Source: Brachionus koreanus (Eukaryota; Rotifera; Eurotatoria; Ploima; Brachionidae). From it: 12,908 bases of DNA. The stretch's first letter is position 1, and each line of letters opens with the position of its first letter. Positions 1 to 7,501 of the stretch are shown piece by piece. The translations under genes were made by a program, and so were the position numbers. The notes under the pieces are model-generated. The model did no database searches. It worked only from the letters and a program-made list of their open reading frames with translations, and had not been told where the DNA came from. The stretch covers positions 2,407,591 through 2,420,498 of the forward strand of contig PJRA01000412.1 of the NCBI GenBank assembly GCA_016987375.1, in the 5' to 3' direction.

Positions 1-190
1 GCAATGACCAGATTAAGAACATTATCGCCGAAAGTAGGTTCAATAACAAACTGATGCAAAAAACAATCATTTAGTACTTCTAAAAACTCTTCACTTGCCT
101 TGCATCCATTCCCTAATACAGTTCCGCCATCAACTTCCCATTTGATTGCGGGATAATAAGTTTCTTCGAATATTAACTTAATGAATTTCC
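1..190 (-). mobile_element. 5'-truncated LINE fragment, endonuclease (EEP) domain part
   Basis: Read on the minus strand this stretch is open, with no stop from about 222 to the left edge. It carries the signature of the last part of a LINE apurinic-like endonuclease. A YPAIKW box (about 155-138) resembles the NFPxIxW that follows the catalytic GDFN. After it come EEFLEVLNDCFLHQFV and EPTFGDNVLNLVI, matching the FLxxxxDxFLxQLVxEPTRGxxxLDLV pattern of CR1/L2/Daphne-type elements. Upstream of the YPAIKW box the similarity stops, so the copy looks 5'-truncated at roughly 160-190, as LINE insertions usually are. The rest, including the reverse transcriptase, would lie beyond position 1. It is a different lineage from the LINE at the right end, whose equivalent segment reads quite differently. 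Family level is confident; the clade is inference. Confidence 0.75.
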
Positions 191-277
191 ATAAATAAGT
201 AAAATTTTGAGTCAAAGTTTTTAATTAAATTTTTTTGAATTTTTTTTTAATTTGAAATATCTATTTAAAAGCTTAAA

Positions 278-567
278 GACCGGTTTTGACTGGGGAAAAT
301 TTGCAGTGTAGATGATCAACTCGATGCAGTAGCCTCTATGTCAGATCGGAGCTGTTGCTCAAAAAAGGGACTTGAAAAGGAGATGAGCGCCTCCCCATTA
401 TCCACTAGGATTGAATAATAATAAAAATTTAAAAGCCTATTTGAAATTGTCTATTCGCTTTTCCTTTTTTCAGTAACTTTTTTTTCCAATGTGATACAGA
501 GGCTATTGCATCGAGTCATCTACCACTCAATTATCATCCATTCGAAATCAGTCCCTCATTTTGATGA
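278..567. repeat. Imperfect inverted-repeat (foldback/MITE-like) element
   Basis: A core of 308-343 is the reverse complement of 492-523, with about 29 of 32 aligned bases identical and one 4-base gap. Weaker complementarity continues outward (278-307 against 524-556) and inward (about 350-385 against 455-480). The structure is therefore roughly 290 bp of foldback with a loop of about 70 bp. It has higher G+C than its surroundings and no reading frame. It lies just beyond the 3' end of BBS9. No target-site duplication was recognised. It could be a MITE or a SINE-like palindrome. Confidence 0.6.
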
Positions 568-891
568 AAAGTGTTAAAACATGCAGAGATATTTTGAAGA
601 TTTATCTACAGTAAAGGATTTTAAATACTTTAACAAAAATATAAAAAATTGTTTCTAACTAAAGTTAATTTTATAAATATAACTAAAAAATAAAAATGAA
701 TATAAAGCTCAATTCTTTTATTTTTCAATATTAAATAAAGTTATTAGAAATATAATTTTTTAGAAAATCATTATATTATATATAGAGCTCAAATTGTTCT
801 TATTTCAAAGAATAAAAATAATTTTTTTAAATAAAAAAATTTTATTATGAGTTTTTATTTGATTGTAAAAAAAAAAACATTGATCTGAAAA
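568..891. other. AT-rich spacer, no gene seen
   Basis: Very AT-rich DNA between the foldback element and the 3' end of BBS9. There is no credible reading frame on either strand. On the minus strand it holds further AATAAA-like matches (for example 854-859), so its right-hand part may be BBS9 3' untranslated or termination sequence. Nothing else stands out. Confidence 0.5.
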
Positions 892-897
892 TTTATT
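892..897 (-). promoter_or_regulatory. Candidate BBS9 polyadenylation signal (AATAAA)
   Basis: On the minus strand AATAAA occurs 34 bases after the BBS9 stop codon, with a second copy at 859-854. Position and strand suit a short 3' UTR. In DNA this AT-rich the hexamer is common by chance. Confidence 0.4.
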
Positions 898-931
898 TGA
901 CAAAGAATAAAAAAAAAACATAAAATAATAT

Positions 932-3381
932 TTAATCATCATCAAGCTCATAATTAGATTCATTTTTATCTTGATATTCTTCAGAAGCCATCAGTTCTTC
1001 AAAAGCCGGCAATTTAGTTGTACCAAAGGATTTTTTTTCGGGTTCTTTGGAGCTTGGATTTTTTCTGCTTCCGGAATCAAAATATTCATAGGCTGCCTTT
1101 TCGATTCTCTCTGAATTATTTCGGATCATTTCACCAGTCTCTTTTTCCGTTTTCTCTTTCCTAGTCGGAACTAAACTCGATCCAGACTCTAGTTTGGCCA
1201 AAAAGCTCTTCAGTTGCTTTTCTATTTTACTAGAATCAACAGGTCCTTTAATTTGCTGAAAACCAGTGCTATCGCGGGAATTTTTGAAATAAAACTTAAC
1301 CATACTTGAAACAGCAGCATTCACCATTTCTTCCCAGCCATACTCTGAAGTATCTCCCGATTGAATTGTCATCGCTGCTTCGAGCATTTCCAAGCCTTCT
1401 TTACTAAACTTAAAAGCCATGCTTATTAACAAAACATATAAGCTGCTTGTACAATTCAAACAATTAGTAACCAAATCTAATTCTTTTTGTGTATCAATCA
1501 AAGTATCAGCTAAAGTGACAATTTGTCTATAAGTAGCCTCTAACAATGCATCCATATTGTCTAAACTATTCGGACTTTTATCTTTAAATTTTACTAGCAT
1601 TTGTTTCTGAACCGCTCTAAATTGTGAACAACTTTTTTCCAAATGTTCCTTTTGATTTTCTATTCTATAGCGTAAGTCTAAATGCTTGTCGATTATCATA
1701 CGCAGGTCTTCTGTTGGCAAATTTTCCTGATACACAAACTCCAATGTTTGTGATTGCTTAGTGTAAAATTCATTCAGTCGGGTGACAAATTCCTTGCTAA
1801 TTAGCCAAAGTGACTCATAATTGTCCGATTGTAGCCTGTAGCGTCCTATGCCGCTTTTAGCAGCTTGAATTATTATGTTCATGCTAGCCATGCCATAAAA
1901 TTGTGCCGAAACGACATTGCCATTAGCCGGTATATAGGATGCAGCAAATTCGGGAAAAATCTCAGTCAAATTAACACAAGATCTATTTGTTTCTATAGTT
2001 ATTTTTTTTATCTGACTTTTGCTTGACTCTTTAGGTTCATTTTCGACTTTTGATCCTTGTTGACCGGCTTTCATTACTAATTTTAAAGGCAGTTTGAATC
2101 TACACTCGGCAACTCTTGGCGCTCCATTAGCCATATAACAATAACTTGCACAGATGCTCACATCTAAACTAGATGGTATGTGTTGTGTTTTTGGATAAAA
2201 ACAAATTTCTTGTTCATATGCAATGGCATTAATTGATGCAAAGCAGATATTGTCCGGTACAGCAACCAATGGTGGCTTGCAATTCACTACAACTCGGACA
2301 TTTTGAGCTCCTTCCATGCATTTGAGACTTAGTTTACAGTTAATTGAAGGAATTGGATCAATTGGATCAGTTAATTCGGTCTCCAAATTTCTCGACAAAA
2401 CATCCAATTTGCTTGGAACATCTATACTCATTATCAAGCCAGTCTTTCTGGATGGAGTCACAACCATACCAGTATTCATGATGGCATTTTTGATTTGAGA
2501 TTGCAAATTTCTGTACTCTTGTTCGGCTGATTCGAAATTAAATGGCTTAGACGCTTCTTCTTTGAGCAAGGGATTTAAAAATGCTGGCTCGGTGCCTAAA
2601 TAACTACATTCAAGTTTTCCATCTTCAGACAAAGTCACAATCACACCATTTATTTCATTTATTTTTGCCACACATATTTGAACTGGTACATTATTTAGTT
2701 GGGCTGCCCATTTAACTTTCACGTCCTCATGAACAAATAAATTTTTTGAATGTGTTGTTATTAAAAAATTAAGTGAATTTGTATTAATTATTGAGCCATC
2801 TTGACTAATTAGTGGATAAACACACAACGCACTAGGATTAAAATCAAATTTCTTCATAAACCTTAAATTACACATTTCGTTAAAGCAAAACAAATTTCGT
2901 TCGCCAAGCACAAGAACCGAACAATTGTTATTTTGTGTAAACACTTCAATGTCTATTACTGATTCACCTAAATTGTATGAATAGGCCGGCTGTATTCGTT
3001 TCGACTTGACTATTGAACTATCACCGCTAGATTGTCTCTCAAATGTTTTACCAGAGGTGGCTAGGGTTTGATAGCTGTAAACTTCCAGTTCCCAAGAGGA
3101 ATTAACGGTTACAAAGCAGTCAGTTTTAGCAATATATTTGATTGGAAATGGTATTAGAACTTTTGGCAAAAAACAGCCCAGAGAAAAACTCTCATATTCA
3201 AATATAGAGAGAGTCCCATCCATTGATTGAACACAAATGTATTCGTGCGGTTCTGAATTAGGACCAGTCATTCCTCCAAATGGACCTTTACACATACAAA
3301 ATGCTGATCTTTCTAGCTGATGCTCATAGATGAATTTGAGCTTAAACTGATTACCGTGCTCTACATTACCATCATTTGTAC
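932..3381 (-). CDS. BBS9: BBS9 exon 3 (residues about 112-927, ends at stop)
   Basis: This one exon carries about 88% of the protein. It extends 86 bases upstream of the first in-frame ATG (3295): those 28 codons encode the conserved NVEHGN and KFIYEHQLER segment and are preceded by an AG acceptor at 3383-3382. Order of parts: the rest of the N-terminal beta-propeller (to about residue 385, with ICVQSMDGTL near 160 and LGERNLFCF near 270); a short helical segment (about 390-415); the beta-rich GAE-like and platform region (about 450-690, including PRVAECRFKLPLKL near 535 and KKITIETNRS near 570); and the helical hairpin (about 690-840, with FRAVQKQMLVKFKDK near 700). A lysine/glutamate/serine-rich tail follows. 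There is no internal lesion. Vertebrate BBS9 is split into many exons, so this is an unusually intron-poor version. Confidence 0.93.
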
Positions 3382-6289
3382 CTATATTTTTAATTAAAAT
3401 TTTACTATGGATATTTAAATAAAAAATTTTTCAGATTATGAGAAATTCTATCTTGTTTAAAAATAGATGTAGATACAAGTACTTTTGAAATCAGCTCAAA
3501 ACAAAAAAATATTATAATTTTTTTTTCAAAAATTATCGAATTTCAAGAACTTTTTGTCTATAAAAAAATTTTTTTGAATATTTATTTTTTCTTGAGTTTG
3601 AAGAGGACAAATAAATTCTATAATAAACCCATCATTAAAAATCATTAAATTTGAAAATTATAAAATAGCAATAATAAATTAAGTTCTACCGAGTATTTCT
3701 TTAGTTGGCAAAAATAATTAATAAATATATGAAAAAATGAAAAATTAAATAATTTTTTAATATATTTTTTTTAAGATATGATCGGAAAAAAAATTATAAA
3801 AAATTACAATATAAAGAAGTAACAAAAGAGGTTCTAAAAACCCTTTCGAGTGTTACAATCATAAATTTAATTAGGTTTCATTAAAACACTGACTCCTATT
3901 AATTTAAATAATATTTCTAAAATAACTAAATTTTAATGTAATGTTATAGTTTCTAATAACTAATAAGAATGCGGTTATAAAACCTTATTAGAGGTTGTCG
4001 ACTTTAAGTTCAAATATACTTGAAAAATAAAAGAGACTTAAAAAATAATAATATTAATATAAATGTATTAGCTTTTTTAACTAAATATAAAATAAAATAC
4101 TTAAATGATATACCTATGTTTTTTTTCAAATTTCATTTTTTTAATTATTTTTATTTATTTTATGTTTTACAAATAGTATATAATATATGATCAATAATAC
4201 ATTTTTTTTATTCAAAAATTAATCAGCAGGCTAGTGTCTATGCCTCAAAAGACTGATTAACACTTAATTTATTTACTTCATTATTAAAGAATTTACTTTG
4301 TTAAAAATTGGATAATTAAATAGAAATTGACTAATTATAACTTATTGAAATTATCCATAAAAAATGATAGTGTTTTTTTAAAAAATCAATGGAAATTGGA
4401 AATTTAATACAATTTAATACAAAATTTAACCGAAATTTTTTATCTTTGACACTTTTTAATTGATGGCAAAAATTTTTGGCAGTAAAAAAATTTGAATTTT
4501 AATAAATTTTAATACTTTAAAATGTCTTATTCTGTAAGCCTACTTGAAAATCTATAAAATGATGATGCTACCAAAAAATAAAAGAAGTATTGCAAAAAAT
4601 TAATGAATATCTCCAAACATGTGAATCATAAAATGAGTTTAAAACATCAATTAAAAACTTGCAATTTTATAGCATTCATTGGTATTTGCAAAATGCATTT
4701 CTGGACTTGTCCGAAAAAAATATGTAAAAAAAATAAAAAATTATTTTCATATTAACAAAGTTAATTTTTCTTAATTTTTATTTTATTAAAAATTTGTGCT
4801 ATGCTTTAAATTTCTCAAACAAGATCTATATAAATTATATTTAAGCTTTTTAATATTGAATACTTTACACTCAAAGAACCGGTAATAATTTTATACCTTC
4901 TTTTTGCTCAAGCTTTCTATAACGCGTATAAAATATAAAAATAACAAAAATTATTTTTTGAAAAACAAAAATACTGAAGTTAGTATTTTTTTAATTATCA
5001 ATTAAAAAATTATTAAAAAAGTCTCAATTATACTTAAAACATATTCATTTTTTATTTATCAGAAAAAAATTAACTAAATTAAAACAAAAATTCTTAAAAA
5101 TAAAATCTAAAAATTATTGATTAAACTAAAAACAAATTTTAAAGCGATATTTTGGTTTTTGGTTATCTATTAGGCTTCATTTATCTTTTAACCATAGAAT
5201 TTATTTGCCTTTTTGTAGTTTTCGAACCTTGGTTTTAAGGTTTTAGCTAAAGAACACCTAATTTGCCCTTTTTAGGATAATCTATGAACATGCAATCATG
5301 CAACTGAGAATCTAACTTGGGATGTAGTGAGGTATCAAAGTTTAAGAAATTTTTTTTAAGAAAGTTTAAGAACATTGTAGTTTTAAAGAAATTGCAATGA
5401 ATGTTTAACTAGAAAGAAAGCGATGTTCTGGCCGCTCAAAAGAAACAATTAGCGCTTTAATTCGTCTGCCAAGCGAAAGTCAAATGAAGAGTCAGATTCA
5501 CAAAATGCACAAAAACACATTCAGCTATCTGTTGCCAAGAAAAAACGAGTAAAAGTAGAAACGACAAATATTGATTATTTTTTTTTAATGAAATTATTTT
5601 TAGATTTTATTTTTAAGTATTTTTGTTTTGTAAGTAGTTAATTTGTTTTCGATAAATACAAAAATGAATATGTTTTAAGTATAATTGACATTTTCTATTA
5701 ATTTTGTAATTGAAAATTAAAAATAATACTAACTTCAGTATTTTTGTCTCTAAATTGCATAAAAAAAGCATAAGTGATAATTATATATCTTTTTATAAAT
5801 GGTTATTCATACCTATCTAAAACTTTATCTAAATCTTATAATATATCAGGGATTAAAGGCACAGGTCTTAATTATTTGAATAAAAAAATATTACTTGTTA
5901 ATTCATAAACTGCTAGCTTCCTTGGCATTAAAACTGCTACATGATTTTTTTTGGACATGCTAGTAATAATGAAATTATTGAGAAATTAATTTAAATTTTT
6001 ATTATTACATGTGAATTTACCTGTTGAACTTTCCAATTTCAATTTGAATTATTGGCGAAGGAAAAGAAACTTCGCAAATAAGATCATTTCCTTTAAAGCT
6101 TTTTTCTGACTCGTTTTTATCTTTGTTTAGACTAGGGTTATAAATTCTCAAATAACCATTATAGCTTCCTGTAATTATTGAATTCAAGTTTTTATTGACT
6201 CCAATGTTTGCAACTTTCAAGCACCCCTGATCGAAAAGATCATTTTCGCCAGAAATTGTCCACAAATCTCTTGTTTTAAAAAGGGACAT
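932..6289 (-). CDS. BBS9: Bardet-Biedl syndrome 9 protein (PTHB1), BBSome subunit; 3 exons
   Basis: BBS9 is a core subunit of the BBSome, the coat-like complex that works with ARL6/BBS3 and intraflagellar transport to move membrane proteins through the cilium. I read the gene as join(6289-6021, 5959-5895, 3381-932). That totals 2784 nt, or 927 codons plus TAA, against 887 residues in human. Every junction has GT and AG: donors GTAAAT and GTAATA, acceptors TACTAG and ATATAG. Intron phases are 2 and 1, and the frame is kept across both. Segments diagnostic of the family include the start MSLFKTRDLW, the FDQGCL segment, GYLRIYNPS, NVEHGN in the middle, ICVQSMDGTL, FVLGER-type VLVLGERNLF, SYLGTEP, FRAVQKQMLVKFKDK and GWEEMVNAAV. 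The order is collinear with human BBS9 and no domain is missing. The C-terminal tail is longer and charged, ending in NYELDDD. Start choice: the first ATG matches the conserved MSLFK. Identification is very secure. The splice sites are inferred from frame and homology. Confidence 0.95.
4965..5120 (+). repeat. Left inverted arm of the intronic element
   Basis: Pairs with 5590-5747 on the opposite strand. It begins ACAAAAATACTGAAGTTAGT, and pairing is continuous apart from 1-4 base indels. In the BBS9 primary transcript the two arms could form a long double-stranded stem. Confidence 0.75.
5317..5590 (+). pseudogene. Coding-like trace inside the foldback element, origin unknown
   Basis: The interior is richer in G+C than its surroundings and shows short protein-like runs on the plus strand. 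In one frame (5317-5397) there is a K/F-rich run ending at a TGA. In the same frame, 5413-5457 reads KESDVLAAQKKQLAL and then stops. In the next frame, about 5453-5580 has a lysine/serine-rich hydrophilic run containing AKRKSNEESDSQNAQKHIQ and, after it, VAKKKRVKVETTNID. Joining these needs stops to be ignored and a frame change. I do not recognise a family. It may be a decayed transposase piece or a captured host-gene fragment, or chance. Confidence 0.25.
5590..5747 (-). repeat. Right inverted arm of the intronic element
   Basis: The reverse complement of the left arm (4965-5120), with the same outer tip and the same internal blocks. Small insertions distinguish it, for example an extra A after TTAGTATT and an extra G in CATTTTTGTATTT. 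The two arms have therefore diverged a little since insertion. Confidence 0.75.
5895..5959 (-). CDS. BBS9: BBS9 exon 2 (65 bp)
   Basis: A small exon encoding MSKKNHVAVL and MPRKLAVYELT. It corresponds to the human segment that ends in HLAVLHSRKLCVYSVS, between the first propeller strands and NVEHGN. It is flanked by TACTAG (acceptor, 5961-5960) and GTAATA (donor, from 5894). It starts with the last base of a split AGC (Ser) codon and ends with the first base of a split AGT (Ser) codon, so it joins exons 1 and 3 in frame. Confidence 0.9.
5960..6020 (-). other. BBS9 intron 1 (61 bp)
   Basis: A minimal GT-AG intron, donor GTAAATTC and acceptor ATTACTAG, in phase 2. It is AT-rich. Its size suits a compact invertebrate genome and contrasts with the 2.5 kb intron 2. 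Confidence 0.85.
6021..6289 (-). CDS. BBS9: BBS9 exon 1 (start codon, residues 1-89)
   Basis: Begins MSLFKTRDLW, almost the canonical BBS9 start (MSLFKxRDxW). It continues with FDQGCLKVANI, a SYNGYLRIYNPS blade strand and IQIEIGKFN, which align in order with the first propeller blade of the family. The open frame runs one codon past the splice point. The frame and homology place the donor at AG|GTAAAT (6021/6020). The start context on the minus strand is CATAATGTC. No other upstream ATG in this frame fits the family. Confidence 0.93.
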
Positions 6290-7017
6290 TATGGAATAAT
6301 GCTTAATATAAAACTTATCAATGTGAATAACGAATCGATAGATTTAGTTTTTTAATACAGCATTTCAATTTTAAAGTATTTTGATAAATATTAATTTTTC
6401 TGTAGCATATATTCATTTTCATTTATAGGAATTAAATCAAAATGTATAAATTATAATTTTGTAACCGAGGCAACTGATACATTTTTTAAAGTTGAAATGA
6501 AAATCAAAATTAACAAAATTTTTGAAGTGGCAATTTTTAGCTATGAATATTAATAGACTGGCTCAAAATGACTGACACAAAATGTGTCAATAAAATCATA
6601 ATAATCATAAAAAAAAATTAAATATGCATTATTTTATAAAAAAAATACATAAGAATACAATTAATAAAATAAATTACAATCTTAAACTTAACTTAATTCA
6701 AATATGTGAATAGAATATATTGAAAATTTATTTAGCTTTAGATTGTGATCAAATAAATCTAAGCTTTATGTGACATAATTGAATGACATAAATTCATTTT
6801 TTTCATCGAGACTAATAACCATTAAATAAGCTACTGTTTTAAATATTTAATTACATGAAATAAACATAACAAACTATTTGAGTTTATGAAAAGTGTATCT
6901 AAGGGTTCAATATTTGTAAGGTCTTTGTCTAGCATTATGACTTTTACGCTAACTCATTAATACTGAGAAAGTTTTTATAAAAAAAATAATTTAAATTCTT
7001 TGTTTCATGCCGAGTCC
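6290..7017. other. Intergenic AT-rich region upstream of BBS9
   Basis: This should contain the BBS9 promoter and 5' UTR, but no motif in it can be defended. Small structures seen are a 7-bp perfect hairpin TGACACA-AAA-TGTGTCA at 6573-6589 and an imperfect stem GCTTTAGATT/AATCTAAGC at 6735-6764. A plus-strand frame at about 6411-6546 is open (…VTEATDTFFKVEMKI…) but has no suitable start and no recognised family. I make no gene call. Confidence 0.45.
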
Positions 7018-7275
7018 TCAACGCAATTCAATCTTAACAGCATTATGTATACAATGTCTGCATGGATAACTTTTAGAATACCTTGGACAATCACATGAAA
7101 TTCTACCATAATCTAACCAATTATATTAATTTTCATCAGCTGATAGCTGTTGAGTTCGATAATCGTTTTTATGATTAACAAAATCATCACATAATATATA
7201 ACTCTTTTCATATGAAAAGAGTTTAAAGGAATTCGATATAAGGCAAAATATTTTAATAAAACGATTGGTGATATA
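7018..7275 (-). pseudogene. Decayed SWIM zinc-finger fragment, probably MULE transposase-derived
   Basis: On the minus strand one frame runs from about 7275 to a TGA at 7020-7018 with a single internal TAA (7128-7126). Its last part reads ISCDCPRYSKSYPCRHCIHN, which fits the SWIM pattern CxC…CxH (Cys codons at 7095-7093, 7089-7087 and 7062-7060; His at 7056-7054). SWIM fingers are typically found near the C-terminus of MULE-type transposases and their domesticated relatives. No DDE core lies upstream on this strand, so this is a remnant, and it points away from the intact MULE gene at 7502. The SWIM call is fairly strong. The upstream half (…CDDFVNHKNDYRTQQL…) is not recognised. Confidence 0.55.
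7200..7223. repeat. Perfect 24-bp palindrome
   Basis: AACTCTTTTCAT is followed directly by its reverse complement ATGAAAAGAGTT, with no mismatch and no spacer. It overlaps the SWIM remnant. It may be an element tip-to-tip junction, a protein-binding site or chance in AT-rich DNA. Twelve perfect pairs with five G/C pairs are more than the background offers nearby. Confidence 0.7.
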
Positions 7276-7282
7276 TTAAAAC

Positions 7283-7406
7283 GTAGACAGGTTAAAAAAG
7301 GTAGAACGAATAAAAAAATGTAGAAATTTGCAAATAGTAGAAAGTGTCAAAAGTAGAAAGATAATTGGTAGATTAATTTTAAAGTAGAAAAAAGACAATT
7401 AGTAGT
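7283..7406 (+). repeat. Phased array of eight GTAGA-type motifs, 15-19 bp apart
   Basis: GTAGA starts at 7283, 7301, 7320, 7337, 7353, 7368 and 7384, with a final GTAGT at 7402. The spacings are 18, 19, 17, 16, 15, 16 and 18. Between the motifs the sequence is A-rich and only loosely alike. The array sits about 100 bp before the transposase-like start codon at 7502. Regular sub-terminal repeats like this can be transposase-binding sites, but that role is inferred from position only. A degenerate 16-18 bp tandem repeat is the simpler reading. Confidence 0.55.
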
Positions 7407-7464
7407 TTACATTTGCAATAATGCACTATTATGATTTAGCAAATTTGAAATTTGAATTTTTTAT

Positions 7465-7473
7465 TATATAAAA
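7465..7473 (+). promoter_or_regulatory. Possible TATA box of the FLYWCH/MULE gene
   Basis: TATATAAAA lies 28 bases before the ATG at 7502. The position would force a very short 5' leader, and such A/T words are frequent here, so the call is weak. Confidence 0.2.
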
Positions 7474-7501
7474 TAAAAGAAAAATTTAATCATTTTTAAA
7501 A

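Larger units (their letters stand above)
4965..5747. mobile_element. Non-autonomous foldback element with ~155-bp inverted arms
   Basis: The left arm (4965 to about 5120) and the right arm (about 5590 to 5747, reverse complemented) align along their whole length with a few small gaps and, by eye, about 85-90% identity. Shared exact blocks include ACAAAAATACTGAAGTTAGT at the outer tip, CAATTATACTTAAAACATAT in the middle and AAAAATAAAATCTAAAAAT at the inner end. The arms enclose about 470 bp. Length, symmetry and intronic position suggest a MITE-like or foldback DNA transposon. No transposase is encoded and no clear target-site duplication is visible. The left flank ends in TTTTTTGAAA and the right begins CTCTAAATTG. 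The superfamily cannot be assigned. Confidence 0.75.
3382..5894 (-). other. BBS9 intron 2 (2.5 kb), AT-rich, with inserted foldback element
   Basis: The boundaries follow from the exon 2 donor (GTAATA at 5894) and the exon 3 acceptor (AG at 3383-3382). The intron is about forty times longer than intron 1 (61 bp). Most of it, 3390-4960, is low-complexity A/T with homopolymer runs and no reading frame I would support. Small hairpins occur, for example CTAATAAG at 3960-3967 paired with 3984-3991, and an interrupted AATCAG/CTGATT stem near 4220-4260. The right third holds the inverted-repeat element at 4965-5747. No extra exon is needed, because the protein is collinear with known BBS9 across the junction. 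Confidence 0.85.

Noticed and set aside
2316..2498. 60-codon plus-strand frame inside BBS9 exon 3
   Set aside because: Antisense to well-conserved BBS9 coding sequence; no motif; a shadow.
3960..3991. CTAATAAG…CTTATTAG hairpin in intron 2
   Set aside because: Short A/T-rich stem; many such stems are expected in this composition.
6411..6549. Plus-strand open stretch upstream of BBS9 (…VTEATDTFFKVEMKI…)
   Set aside because: No proper start, no family recognised, and its length is possible by chance; mentioned only as a note in the intergenic entry.
6573..6589. TGACACA/TGTGTCA hairpin
   Set aside because: Only 7 bp, no U-tract context or neighbouring gene end to give it meaning; chance is likely.
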